Below, one piece after another: positions 17,176 to 26,650 of a stretch of 64,000 bases of DNA; position 1 is the first letter of the stretch, and each line of letters begins with the position of its first letter. Both the position numbers and the translations under genes were made by a program. The stretch lies in contig NZ_JABCQF010000002.1 in the NCBI RefSeq assembly GCF_015244705.1, positions 62,001 to 126,000 of the forward strand, given 5' to 3'. The notes below the pieces were generated by a model that saw only the letters and a list, made by a program, of their open reading frames with translations, was not told the origin of the DNA and did not search any database. This DNA is from Gluconobacter potus (GTDB taxonomy: Bacteria; Pseudomonadota; Alphaproteobacteria; Acetobacterales; Acetobacteraceae).

Positions 17176-17907
17176 ATGCAGATCTGGAGCTGGCACGGCT
17201 TCTTCACCTATCTCGGCAGCCCCTATATTTTCCGCGGGGCGCTCATCACGGTCTACATGACGGCCGTCTCAATGGTGATGGGGTTCCTGCTGGGCCTGCT
17301 GATTGCCGTCATGAAACGCTCGCAGCGTCGTCTGCTCTCCTGGCCAGCGCGGTTCTATGTCTGGTTTTTCCGGGGCACGCCGTTGCTGGTCCAACTGGTC
17401 GTGATCTATGCCGGACTGCCGAAGCTGGATATCCGGCTGAGCGTGATGGCGTGTTCGATCATCGGGCTGACGCTGAACGAGGCGGCGTATCTGGCGGAAA
17501 TCATCCGTGCAGGTCTCAATGCCGTGCCAACCGGCCAGATCGCGGCGGCACGGGCGCTGGGTTTGAGCGAACGGCAGATCGCCTGGCGCATCGCGTTTCC
17601 GCAGGCGTTCCGGCTCATCATCCCGCCGCTGGGCAATTCGGTGAACGGACTGCTCAAGACGACCAGCGTGACGTCAGTCATTTCCATGGAAGAACTGATG
17701 CAGCGCAGCCAGATCCTGGTGCAGGACCAGTTCATGGTTCTGGAGCTGTTTTCCGTGGCGGCCCTGTATTACCTGCTGATGACGACGGCCTGGGATTTTC
17801 TGCAGCGGCGGATCGAACATTATGCGGAGCGTCCCTATCGTCGTCAGCAGCAGTCCGCGGCAGTTGATCCTATCGAACTGCCTGTCACGACGCAGGACGC
17901 ACGCTGA
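17176..17907 (+). CDS. amino-acid ABC transporter permease (second system)
   Basis: 243 residues with several membrane spans. WFFRGTPLLVQLVVIY near residue 55 and the EAA loop region (VPTGQIAAARALGLSERQIAW) define an amino-acid ABC permease. It is the only permease of this system and probably works as a homodimer. The stop TGA shares one base with the start of the fused oxidase gene (TGATG), placing the oxidase inside the transporter operon. Confidence 0.9.
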   Translation: MQIWSWHGFFTYLGSPYIFRGALITVYMTAVSMVMGFLLGLLIAVMKRSQRRLLSWPARFYVWFFRGTPLLVQLVVIYAGLPKLDIRLSVMACSIIGLTLNEAAYLAEIIRAGLNAVPTGQIAAARALGLSERQIAWRIAFPQAFRLIIPPLGNSVNGLLKTTSVTSVISMEELMQRSQILVQDQFMVLELFSVAALYYLLMTTAWDFLQRRIEHYAERPYRRQQQSAAVDPIELPVTTQDAR

Positions 17908-20780
17908 TGTCGGATCATCTGAGTTTCACGTTCAATGACAGTCCTGTCTCTGCGCAAGCCGGCCAGACCCTGACGGCAGCTTTGATGGCTGCGGGCCGGA
18001 TCGTGCATCGTACAGCTCCGGACGGGTCAGGGCGCGGGCCGTTCTGTGGGATCGGGGCCTGTCAGGACTGCCTACTGGAAGTGGACGGGCAGATGTCGCG
18101 CCGGGGCTGCATGACGCCGGTGCGGGACGGCATGCGGGTCCGGAGCAATGACCGTCTCCCGGATGCGGCTGTTTCAGCGCCCCTGTCGCAGGGTGAGGAG
18201 CGGCTGGCTGAGCATGTCTGCGAGGTTCTGGTGGTGGGCGCCGGGCCGGCGGGACTGGTGGCCGCGACGGAGCTGGCACGGGGCGGTGTGGACGTTTTTG
18301 TCGTGGATGAGCGTCACATTCCGGGCGGCCAGTATTTCAAGCAGAACGCCGTACATCCGGAGCAGCAGGACGATCAGGCGCGCAAGGGGCGGCACCTGAT
18401 TGATGCCATGCGGACCAGTGGTGCACGTCTGTGGCATGACACGCTCGTATGGTGCGCCCATCGCGAGGACGGCACGCTCGTCATCGGGGGGCTGCGGGAT
18501 GGCGAGGCGTTCTATATCCGCACGCAGCACATCATCGTGGCTACCGGCGCGCAGGAAACGCCCGCTCCGCGTCCGGGCTGGACGCTGCCGGGCGTCATCA
18601 CGACGGGAGCGGGACAGACGCTGCTGCGGGCCTATGAAACCGTCTCTCCGGGCCGGGTCATTATTGCCGGAAATGGGCCGCTCAATCTTCAGCTCGCAGC
18701 GGAACTCGTCGGTCGTGGGGCCGATGTGGCGGCTGTTGTGGAGTCAGGGCCTGCGCCCGTGAAACGGCCCGTCCTGGCCGGGCAGCTCTCTGCGGCCGCG
18801 CCACGTCTCGCACTTGCCGGGATGCGGCATCTCTGGACGCTGCGCCGGGCAGGTGTGCCCGTGTTGTGGGAGAGCGTCGTGACACGGATCGAGGGCTCGG
18901 GGCGTGTCGAACGTGTGACGGTGAAGCAAGCCGGAGCAGAAGCGCGCTCGATTGAGGTCCAGACGGTTTGTCTTGGCGACGGGTTTGTCCCGGCCAGCGA
19001 GTTGCCGCGTCTTCTGGGCTGTCAGCAGGACGTCCGGGACTGGCCCGTAACCCACCCCGAAACAGGACGGCATCCCGACGGGCGGACCGATCAGGCGGAT
19101 GTGTCCGTTATCGGCGAAGCGGGGCGTTTTGGCGGTGCTTTTCTGGCGCAGGCCCAGGGCAGGCTGTGCGCGGCGCGACTGCTGGAGCGTTCCGGAAAGA
19201 TGCTGCCCCCCGGTCTGGACCGCAGCCGGCGGATGTATCGCGACAATGCACGTTTTCAGGCCCTTCTGTGGAAACTCTATCAGCCGGTTGTGCCGCTTCC
19301 GGTGCCGGAGGATACCACCATCCTGTGCCGGTGCGAATGTGTGACGACCGGGACTGTCAGGGCACGGGTGGCCGAGGACGGGATTGCGGATCTGGCGGCT
19401 CTCAAACGCGCAACACGTGCCGGGATGGGGCGCTGTCAGGGGCGGTTCTGTCAGGCATCGCTGATGAAGGTCCTGCCTGAGCCGAAAAGCGAGAAGGACT
19501 TTACGGCGCCCCAGATTCCGCTTCGTCCGGTGCCGGTGGCGGCACTGGCGCGGCAGAAGCCGGAATGGCGGGGACATGTCCGGGTTCCCATTCCGTCGGG
19601 TCTGGGACAGGCCGTGCAATCGGCTTCTGGCACCGCTGAGACCGTGGATGTCGTGGTCGTGGGCGGGGGGATTGTCGGGCTTTTTGCGGCGCTCTTCCTT
19701 GCGGAGGCCGGGAAGAGCGTCGTGGTGCTGGAACGCGGGCGTGCCGGGGCGCTGGCCTCGGGGGGCAATGCGGGCAGTCTGCATGCCCAGCTCATGGCGT
19801 TCGATGCCAGTGCGGATACGGATGGCCCGTCGATGCCCGCGCGGACGCTGGCTCTGCAGCGGGAATCCATCCGCATGTGGGAGGCGCTGCGTGGGACGTT
19901 CGACCGGGATCTGGAAATCAAGGTCTGTGGTGGCCTGGTCGTGGCGGAAACTGAATCCGACATGGAGCGTCTGCGCAGCAAGGTTGCGGTCGAGCAGTCT
20001 CTTGGCGTTGATGCGCGGATCCTGGATCCGGGTGAACTACACGGGATCGAGCCAAACCTGAAACAAGGCTTTCTGGGAGGGGCGTATTGTTCCGAGGAAG
20101 GCAAGATCAATCCCATGGCAGCAACGCAGGCCGTCCTCGCCCGGGCGCGTCAGGCGGGTGTGCGGGTTGAGGAACTGACGGCACTCTCCGCAATCGAGCG
20201 CGATGGAAGCCGGTTCCGCGTCAGTGCGGGGGCGGCAAGCTGGTCGGTCGGGGCGGTGGTGAATGCTGCCGGGGCCTATGCGGGAGAGGTTGCGGAGCTG
20301 GTCGGCAGGCGTCTGCCGGTCTTTGGGGCGCCGTTGCAGATGATCGTGACCGAGCCTGTGGCTCCGCTGGTCTTTTCGCTTCTGGCACATGCCAGCCGTC
20401 ACCTGACGCTCAAACAGGCAGCAAACGGCTCCCTGCTGATTGGCGGGGGGTGGAGCGCCGGGCTGGATCCGGTGCATGGCCATCCGCGTCCGCTGCGGGA
20501 GAATCTGGAAGGGAATCTCTGGGTTGCCCAGAGGCTCATTCCGGCTCTGGGCGCGGTGAATGTCGTCAGGAGCTGGGCTGCGATGAACATCGATATCGAT
20601 GGTGCTCCGATCCTTGGGGAAAGCCCCGATGTTCCCGGATTCTTCACGGCCGTAACGGCCAATGGTGTCACGCTCGCGCCGGCCATGGGGCGGCATGTCG
20701 CGGATATGGTTCTGCGCCGTTCCGAACGTCCCGATCTGGAGATCTTTTCTCCTGCACGTTTTTATGGAGATCCGTCATGA
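17907..20780 (+). CDS. single-chain HcnA-HcnB-HcnC-type oxidoreductase fusion
   Basis: 957 residues joining three subunits that are usually separate. Residues 1-85 are a [2Fe-2S] domain with Cys47, Cys52, Cys55 and Cys68 ([10 protein letters not shown]). Residues of about 105-520 are an HcnB-type unit with FAD motif [15 protein letters not shown], a second nucleotide motif [16 protein letters not shown], and a BFD-like cluster (CRC near 471, then [10 protein letters not shown]). From about 578 to the end lies a DAO-type flavoprotein ([18 protein letters not shown]). The order small-alpha-beta equals the gene order of the separate set read from 12374 leftward. The ATPase gene of the ABC system follows with an ATGA overlap. 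It likely oxidises an imported D-amino acid, imino acid or opine; the substrate is unknown. No frameshift or stop interrupts it. Confidence 0.92.
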   Translation: MSDHLSFTFNDSPVSAQAGQTLTAALMAAGRIVHRTAPDGSGRGPFCGIGACQDCLLEVDGQMSRRGCMTPVRDGMRVRSNDRLPDAAVSAPLSQGEERLAEHVCEVLVVGAGPAGLVAATELARGGVDVFVVDERHIPGGQYFKQNAVHPEQQDDQARKGRHLIDAMRTSGARLWHDTLVWCAHREDGTLVIGGLRDGEAFYIRTQHIIVATGAQETPAPRPGWTLPGVITTGAGQTLLRAYETVSPGRVIIAGNGPLNLQLAAELVGRGADVAAVVESGPAPVKRPVLAGQLSAAAPRLALAGMRHLWTLRRAGVPVLWESVVTRIEGSGRVERVTVKQAGAEARSIEVQTVCLGDGFVPASELPRLLGCQQDVRDWPVTHPETGRHPDGRTDQADVSVIGEAGRFGGAFLAQAQGRLCAARLLERSGKMLPPGLDRSRRMYRDNARFQALLWKLYQPVVPLPVPEDTTILCRCECVTTGTVRARVAEDGIADLAALKRATRAGMGRCQGRFCQASLMKVLPEPKSEKDFTAPQIPLRPVPVAALARQKPEWRGHVRVPIPSGLGQAVQSASGTAETVDVVVVGGGIVGLFAALFLAEAGKSVVVLERGRAGALASGGNAGSLHAQLMAFDASADTDGPSMPARTLALQRESIRMWEALRGTFDRDLEIKVCGGLVVAETESDMERLRSKVAVEQSLGVDARILDPGELHGIEPNLKQGFLGGAYCSEEGKINPMAATQAVLARARQAGVRVEELTALSAIERDGSRFRVSAGAASWSVGAVVNAAGAYAGEVAELVGRRLPVFGAPLQMIVTEPVAPLVFSLLAHASRHLTLKQAANGSLLIGGGWSAGLDPVHGHPRPLRENLEGNLWVAQRLIPALGAVNVVRSWAAMNIDIDGAPILGESPDVPGFFTAVTANGVTLAPAMGRHVADMVLRRSERPDLEIFSPARFYGDPS

Positions 20781-21511
20781 TCACGCTGGACAATGTGGCG
20801 AAATCATATGGCGCCTTTCAGGTGCTCAAAGGCTGTTCGGCGGAAATCGGGAGGGGAGAAGTGGTCGTTGTCTGCGGGCCGTCAGGCTCGGGCAAGTCCA
20901 CGCTCATCAAGTGCATCAATGCGCTGGAGACGTTCGAAGGCGGCCAGATCTGGGTCGATGGCATGGCCGTGCGGTCTGCACAGACTGATCATTCGGCGCT
21001 GCGGGCGAAAGCGGGGATGGTGTTCCAGAGCTTCGAGCTGTTTTCCCATCTGAGCATTCTGGACAACATCATGCTGGCACCACGTCTGGTCCAGAAGCGT
21101 GCGAAGGACGAGATCCGCGAGCATGCGAAAACCCTTCTGCGCCGGGTCGGGCTGGAGAGCCATGCGGACAAGTATCCGATCGCGCTTTCCGGTGGGCAGC
21201 AGCAGCGTGCGGCGATTGCCCGTGCTCTGGCGATGAAGCCGGATGTGATGCTGTTCGATGAGCCGACATCGGCGCTTGATCCCGAGATGGTGCAGGAAGT
21301 TCTTCAGGTCATGACGGAACTGGCCCGTGAGGGCATGACCATGATGTGCGTGACCCATGAGATGGGATTCGCCCGGCAGGTGGCAACGCGGATTCTGTTC
21401 GTGGATGCGGGCGAGATTGTTGATGACTGTCCGGCAGCGGACTTTTTCGCGGGTCGCTGCTCGGTGCGGGCCCAGGCTTTTCTGCGGTTTGAGGCCGATC
21501 ATCCCGGATAG
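20777..21511 (+). CDS. amino-acid ABC transporter ATP-binding protein (second system)
   Basis: 244 residues. Walker [11 protein letters not shown]-loop FQSFELF, signature LSGGQQQR, Walker [15 protein letters not shown] and switch His in [11 protein letters not shown] are all intact, as in GlnQ/HisP. The ATG is set by the 4-base overlap with the fused oxidase gene. It energises the permease at 17176 with the binding protein at 16287. Confidence 0.93.
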   Translation: MITLDNVAKSYGAFQVLKGCSAEIGRGEVVVVCGPSGSGKSTLIKCINALETFEGGQIWVDGMAVRSAQTDHSALRAKAGMVFQSFELFSHLSILDNIMLAPRLVQKRAKDEIREHAKTLLRRVGLESHADKYPIALSGGQQQRAAIARALAMKPDVMLFDEPTSALDPEMVQEVLQVMTELAREGMTMMCVTHEMGFARQVATRILFVDAGEIVDDCPAADFFAGRCSVRAQAFLRFEADHPG

Positions 21512-21561
21512 GAAATTTTTTTTGCAGTTCGGACAACATTCCGCTTCGAGATCGAATTCAG

Positions 21562-21573
21562 TTCGTATACAAA
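21562..21573. promoter_or_regulatory. putative GntR operator upstream of the M20 hydrolase gene
   Basis: TTCGTATACAAA shares the core TCGTATACA with the site at 12428-12450. It lies about 50 bases before the GTG start of the M20 gene, in the only notable gap (about 110 bases) of this part of the operon. Confidence 0.45.
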
Positions 21574-21621
21574 GAGAATATGAACTGAAGACGGAAAGGC
21601 GATCCGGTGGGAGAAGGCGCT

Positions 21622-22890
21622 GTGCTGGAAAAGACTTCCTGTTGCAAGAAAACGCTGACCGAGAGTCTGGACTGTGTTGTCGACCGGGATTTCGAGACGC
21701 GGCAGGTGCCGTTTCTCCAGGAGCTTGTCAGGGTTCCGTCGGACAACCCGCCCGGTGACTGCGCACCGCATGCGCTGTTCTCTGCCGGGCAGTTGCGGGA
21801 TCTTGGGTTCGAAGTCGAATGTCATCCTGTTCCCCGGGATTTCGTGGAACGCCACGGAATGCAGAGCGCAACCAATCTGATCATCCGGGAACGTTTCGGG
21901 GACGGTAAGGGGCCTGTTATCGCTCTCAATGCGCATGGTGACGTGGTCCCTCCCGGTGAAGGATGGATTCACGATCCGTATGGTGGCGTCATCGAGGACG
22001 GGAAGCTCTACGGTCGCGGAGCCGCGGTCTCCAAGTCCGACTTCGCAACCTATGCGTTTGCACTGCGGGCGCTGAAAGAAGCCGCTTCGGATCTCTCCGG
22101 GACCGTCGAGCTTCACCTGACCTATGACGAGGAAATTGGCGGCCATGTCGGCCCGGGCTGGCTTCTGGCCGAAGGGCTGAGCAAGCCGGATCATGTCATC
22201 AGTGCGGGTTTCACCTATGACGTGATGATCGCGCATAACGGCAGTCTTCAGCTGGATGTTGCTTTCACCGGCAAGGCAGCCCATTCCGCCTGGCCAGAAA
22301 CGGGGGCGGATGCGATCGAGGCGGCCAGTCGTGTCATGTCGGCGCTGTATGCCTATCGGGACGGGCTGGTGGAGACGGTCTGTTCCATTCCTGGAATTGA
22401 TACACCAACGCTCGTCATCGGAACGATCGAAGGCGGCGTTGCAGCCAATGTCGTTCCCGAACATGCGAAATTCCGCCTGGAACGCCGGATTCTTCCCGAC
22501 GAGAAAGCGGCCGATGTCGAGGCCGAACTACGTCAGATCATTCTGGAGGCGGCGGATGTTCCGGGTGTGCAATGCGTCGTGACACAACATCTGCTGGCGC
22601 TGCCTCTGGTGCCGGACGCGGGTCAGGCCCCTCTGATCGCAGCGTTGCAGGATGCTGCGGAGGCTGTTTTCGGGGAGCGGATTGCCGTGAAGGGCATGCC
22701 GCTTTTCACAGATGCCCGGATTTACAGCAATGCGGGTTACCCCACGGTTCTGTACGGTGCCGGGCCGCGCCGGCTTCAGGACGCCAATGGCCACCGTGCG
22801 AATGAGCATGTGGTTCTCGAAGACATGCGCCGTGCGACGAAGGTGATTGCAAATGCACTGGCCAGTTTGCTGCGCCCCGAAGCCATGTAG
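21622..22890 (+). CDS. M20-family metallohydrolase (ArgE/DapE/ACY1-like)
   Basis: Co-catalytic zinc amidohydrolase family, 422 residues from GTG at 21622; GGGAGAAGG lies just upstream. A GTG at 21607 in frame is an alternative. First metal His in ALNAHGDVVPPG, catalytic Glu pair in TYDEEIGG and dimerisation-lobe His in KAAHSAWPE are visible. The block after LYGRGA, where the family normally has the metal-bridging Asp (GRGAxDMK), reads AVSKSD here, so the Asp is displaced or absent. It probably deacylates or cleaves an N-substituted amino acid taken up by the adjacent ABC systems; the substrate is inference. Confidence 0.87.
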   Translation: MLEKTSCCKKTLTESLDCVVDRDFETRQVPFLQELVRVPSDNPPGDCAPHALFSAGQLRDLGFEVECHPVPRDFVERHGMQSATNLIIRERFGDGKGPVIALNAHGDVVPPGEGWIHDPYGGVIEDGKLYGRGAAVSKSDFATYAFALRALKEAASDLSGTVELHLTYDEEIGGHVGPGWLLAEGLSKPDHVISAGFTYDVMIAHNGSLQLDVAFTGKAAHSAWPETGADAIEAASRVMSALYAYRDGLVETVCSIPGIDTPTLVIGTIEGGVAANVVPEHAKFRLERRILPDEKAADVEAELRQIILEAADVPGVQCVVTQHLLALPLVPDAGQAPLIAALQDAAEAVFGERIAVKGMPLFTDARIYSNAGYPTVLYGAGPRRLQDANGHRANEHVVLEDMRRATKVIANALASLLRPEAM

Positions 22891-23000
22891 TCCCGACCAC
22901 GAGATAATCCCACCGTGCAGCAGTGGGCCCTCCGGTTCCTGCTGTGCGATCTGACTATTCCGACTGATATCCCTGTCTTGCCAGGGCGATGGAGCCGATC

Positions 23001-25580
23001 ATGAACATCAGGAAACTTGCGCTTTATTCGACTTTTCTCTCCGTCAGTTTCTGCACTGGTTCGGTTTTTGCCGCCACGACAAAGGCCCCTTCAGGCCCCG
23101 TGAAGGCGTCGGTTCACAAGGCCCCTGCCAAGGCGGCGCCGGTGAAGGCAGCTGCGCCCGCCAAGAGGGTGGCAAAGGCCAGGAATGCGCCGTTCGTCGC
23201 AGGGGGCGAAGAGGGTGTGATCGTGACCGGTACGCATGCCACGAACCGCCATGCCCGTCAGAGCACGAGCCCGATCACGGTTCTGTCCAGCGCGACGCTG
23301 CGTCGCTCAGGCATGATGAACCTCGCCGATGCGCTGGCGAAGACGTATCCGTCCATCAACATGAGCACGATGGGCAATGACGCCGGCGCACTGACATCCT
23401 TTATCCGGATGCGTGGCCTGAATCCGAACCAGGTTCTGGTGCTGGTGGATGGCAAGCGCCGTCACACCACGGCCAACATCAATGCGGATGCTGGCCCGAA
23501 TTTTGGCGCGACGCCTGTGGATCTGAACATGATCCCCTCGAACATGATCGACCATATCGAGGTGCTCGAAGACGGCGCTGCTGCGATGTACGGCTCCGAC
23601 GCCATTGCGGGCGTGGTGAACATCATCACCAAGAAGCAGGATCATGGTCTGAACATGAGCGCCCAGACGGGTGCGAACGCCTATAACGGGGATGGCTGGC
23701 AGTACCAGCTCAACGCCGATGGCGGTCTCAAGCTCGGCAATGACGGGTTCATCCATATTTCTGGACAGGTTTACCACACGGATCATTTCGTTACGAATAC
23801 GGTCGACAACCGCCTCGCGGGTTATGTCCCGGCAGGTGCTGCGAACGAGCTGTATACGGGCTCCGTCAAGGTGCCCAAGAACTCCAACAAGATCATGAGC
23901 ACGCCTGAAGAGACGCGTGAGAATCTCGGGATCGATTTTGGCAAGAACCTGACCGAAAACATCCAGTTCTACGGACAAATCACTTATGCGCACCGTCATG
24001 CGGAAGCGTATGAGAATTATCGTGTTCCGTCGGGGGCCAGTGCCAGTAACCCGGAACTGTTCCCCTACGGCTATTCTCCGCTGGAGACGATCGACGAGAA
24101 CGACTATGCAGCGACCCTTGGCCTGAAGGGCGGGCATTTTTTCGGGTTTGACTGGGATCTGAGCAGCACCTGGGGTGAGGATCTGGACAAGATCTCCAAC
24201 CAGAACACGACCAATCCGAACATGTATGCCGCAACCGGATATACGCCCACGACTGTCCGGACGTCCAATTTCCGCCTTGCGCAGTGGACGAACAACCTTG
24301 ATCTGCGTCGGAACTTCAAGATCGCCAATGTGGTTCCCGTCACGGTGGCATTTGGCGGCGAGCACCGCCTTGAGCAGTACACCATCATGGCTGGTGAGCC
24401 TGCGTCCTATGAATATGGTGGAACGTCCGCATTGGCCGGCCTGACGCCGCAGGATGCCGGAAAATGGAACCGTGATGTCTGGGCGGCTTATCTGGATGGT
24501 GACTTCCATCTGCTGAAGAACTGGGATCTCGACTTCGCCGGCCGCTTCGAGCACTACACCGATGTCGGCAATACCGAGAACGGCAAGGTCTCCACGCGTT
24601 ACGACATCACGAAGCGGATCGGCCTGCGCGCCACCATCAGCAACGGTTTCCGTGCGCCGACCATGGCCGAACAGCATTACAGCGCCATCAATGTCGGCCC
24701 GACATCAGTGCTGGGTCTGCTGCCGGTGTCGTCCTCCGAAGCCCGCGCGACGGGCGCGTCCCCCCTCAAGCCCGAGCGTTCGACCAGCGCGACCGGTGGT
24801 ATCGTTCTTGAGCCGATCGATGGCTTTCATATCGAGACGGATGTCTATCAGATCAACATCCGCGATCGCATCGTGCAGGGCGGTAACGTGACAGGAGCGA
24901 CCGCGATTTCGGCGCTGGAAGCCATGGGTGTGTCCCTTCCGGCCCTGACCCAGCTTTCCGAAAACGCCGTGCAGACCTACTACTTCACGAACGGGGCAAG
25001 TACTCGGACGCAGGGGCTGGACATCAAGGCGGATTATATGTTCCGCATGCATCGATACGGCAACCTGACCCTGTCCATGGCGCTCGATCTGAACCGGACG
25101 CGCCTGACGCATAACGGCATGTCGTCCACGGGATCGCCGCTTCTGAACGCCCAGAACATTGCCTATCTGACGACGGCCTATCCGCGCAGCAAGATCATTC
25201 TCAATGCGTTCTGGACAATCGGGAAATGGGACGTGAATGTGCGTCAGACCCGTTACGGCGAGACGACAGACATGATGACCTATCAGGACTGGACGCCGAC
25301 GGCCTCGATCTGTCCGATTGATGGCAAGCAGCTTCAGCAGTCCAGCAGCTGCTTCGCCCAGTTCAAGAATTCTCCGCGCTGGCTGACGGATCTTGAGATC
25401 GGCTATCGTGTGAATTCCCGCTGGCATCTGGCTGTGGGTGCGAACAACATCTTTAATGTCCGTCCCCGCAAGCTTCCAGGTGAGCTGAACCAGCTTGGTG
25501 GCAATCCTTACGATACGTTCTCGTCACAGGTTCCGATGACGGGTGGGTATTATTACGGACGTGTTAATTTCACGCTCTGA
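23001..25580 (+). CDS. TonB-dependent outer-membrane receptor (opine-like island)
   Basis: 859 residues from the ATG at 23001, which has GGAG six bases upstream. A signal peptide (about 1-26, ending SVFAA) is followed by a Lys/Ala/Pro-rich linker of about 40 residues, a TonB box (EGVIVTGT) and a plug with SGMMNLADAL, FIRMRGLNPNQVLVLVDGKRR and VEVLEDGAAAMYGSDAIAGVVNII-like motifs, the last a classical plug signature. The beta-barrel ends in FTL. This receptor is of a different subfamily from those at 3555 and 31043. It follows the M20 gene by 110 bases and is closed by a strong terminator. Confidence 0.93.
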   Translation: MNIRKLALYSTFLSVSFCTGSVFAATTKAPSGPVKASVHKAPAKAAPVKAAAPAKRVAKARNAPFVAGGEEGVIVTGTHATNRHARQSTSPITVLSSATLRRSGMMNLADALAKTYPSINMSTMGNDAGALTSFIRMRGLNPNQVLVLVDGKRRHTTANINADAGPNFGATPVDLNMIPSNMIDHIEVLEDGAAAMYGSDAIAGVVNIITKKQDHGLNMSAQTGANAYNGDGWQYQLNADGGLKLGNDGFIHISGQVYHTDHFVTNTVDNRLAGYVPAGAANELYTGSVKVPKNSNKIMSTPEETRENLGIDFGKNLTENIQFYGQITYAHRHAEAYENYRVPSGASASNPELFPYGYSPLETIDENDYAATLGLKGGHFFGFDWDLSSTWGEDLDKISNQNTTNPNMYAATGYTPTTVRTSNFRLAQWTNNLDLRRNFKIANVVPVTVAFGGEHRLEQYTIMAGEPASYEYGGTSALAGLTPQDAGKWNRDVWAAYLDGDFHLLKNWDLDFAGRFEHYTDVGNTENGKVSTRYDITKRIGLRATISNGFRAPTMAEQHYSAINVGPTSVLGLLPVSSSEARATGASPLKPERSTSATGGIVLEPIDGFHIETDVYQINIRDRIVQGGNVTGATAISALEAMGVSLPALTQLSENAVQTYYFTNGASTRTQGLDIKADYMFRMHRYGNLTLSMALDLNRTRLTHNGMSSTGSPLLNAQNIAYLTTAYPRSKIILNAFWTIGKWDVNVRQTRYGETTDMMTYQDWTPTASICPIDGKQLQQSSSCFAQFKNSPRWLTDLEIGYRVNSRWHLAVGANNIFNVRPRKLPGELNQLGGNPYDTFSSQVPMTGGYYYGRVNFTL

Positions 25581-25617
25581 TATCAGAGGCGTTCTGAAAA
25601 AAAACCCAGGTTTTACG

Positions 25618-25648
25618 CGCGGAAAGGTCCTCCTTTCCGCGTTTTTTT
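25618..25648 (+). terminator. rho-independent terminator after the TonB receptor
   Basis: Perfect 10-bp stem CGCGGAAAGG / CCTTTCCGCG with a TCCT loop and seven T. It lies between the receptor and the convergent LysR gene. Confidence 0.93.
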
Positions 25649-25671
25649 GTGCAATGCCGTTTGGTTCAGGT

Positions 25672-26562
25672 TCAATCCAGCAGGCGGACAATATCCGAGA
25701 AGCGGCGGGTCAGACTGTCCGATTTCTTCTCGACCAGGTAGCACACGCGAAACTTGAATTTCACGGCGGGTGAGAACTCCCGGACAATGATGTTCGTGTC
25801 ATCCGATGGGATATAGAAGGGATGCACGATCGAGACGCCCAGCCCCGCCGAGACGAGAGACAGCAGGAGCGGTGCCGTGTTGACGACATGCGCGATATTC
25901 AGCGTCGCGTTTTCCTGCTGGAAAATGTCCCGGACCAGCTGGGCTGTCAGCGATTCCACGCTGAATGAGATGAACGGGACGTTCGTCAGGTGATGCGGTG
26001 TGATGATGGTTTGTGCTGCAAGCGGGTGGCCACGAGGCATGATGCAGACCATCGGGCGCTCCATGAGCGAAACGCAGGTGATACCGTCTGTCTGTTGCTG
26101 GCTGCCGATCACACCGACATCAATCGTCTTGCTGGTAAGGCCACGCAGGATATCGACTGAGGGCAGGGAAACGATATTGAGAAAGACGTTCTCGTTCTTT
26201 TCAAGATAAAGTGCAGTTGCCCGGGAAATAAAACCTGTTGAGAGAGCGGGCAGGACGCCAATAACAAGCTCTCTGTTCTTGCGGCGCCGGATGGCCTGGA
26301 CGACATCTTCGATCTTGTTGAGACTGTGATAAAGGCAGGACAATTCTTCATACAGTGTTCTGGCTTCGGCAGTGGGCCACAAGCGGCCTTTCGCGCGCTC
26401 GAACAGTTCCAGACCAGTATCGATTTCAAGGTGCCGGAGCAGTTTGCTGGCTGCTGGCTGGGAGATGTTCAGTTCTACGGCTGCCGCGCTGACGGTTTTC
26501 TGTTCCATCAGGGTCGTGAAGAGTTCGATCTGCCGGAAATTCAGGGGCTTCATCGCGGCCAT
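25672..26562 (-). CDS. LysR-family transcriptional regulator
   Basis: 296 residues (or 293 from a second ATG). The N-terminal helix-turn-helix is visible in FRQIELFTTLMEQKTVSAAA and NISQPAASKLLRHLE; the periplasmic-binding-like effector domain follows, with GVLPALSTGFISRA and SAGLGVSIVHPF. The short N terminus and overall style resemble the OccR/NocR opine regulators. It diverges from the flavoprotein gene at 26651 across about 88 bases, the usual LysR arrangement for controlling the divergent operon. Confidence 0.92.
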   Translation of the reverse strand: MAAMKPLNFRQIELFTTLMEQKTVSAAAVELNISQPAASKLLRHLEIDTGLELFERAKGRLWPTAEARTLYEELSCLYHSLNKIEDVVQAIRRRKNRELVIGVLPALSTGFISRATALYLEKNENVFLNIVSLPSVDILRGLTSKTIDVGVIGSQQQTDGITCVSLMERPMVCIMPRGHPLAAQTIITPHHLTNVPFISFSVESLTAQLVRDIFQQENATLNIAHVVNTAPLLLSLVSAGLGVSIVHPFYIPSDDTNIIVREFSPAVKFKFRVCYLVEKKSDSLTRRFSDIVRLLD

Positions 26563-26650
26563 AACCTTCCGGAATGGGATGGGTCAAAAACGGTCTTAGA
26601 CAGTTCATAATCGAATCTGCAATGTTCTTGTATCGAAAGGACGGGATGTG

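Noticed and set aside
22908-22927. CCCAC/GTGGG hairpin after the M20 gene as a terminator
   Set aside because: Only a 5-bp stem and no T tract.
23307-24677. 456-codon open frame antisense to the second TonB receptor
   Set aside because: Shadow frame; the plus-strand receptor has a full plug and barrel.
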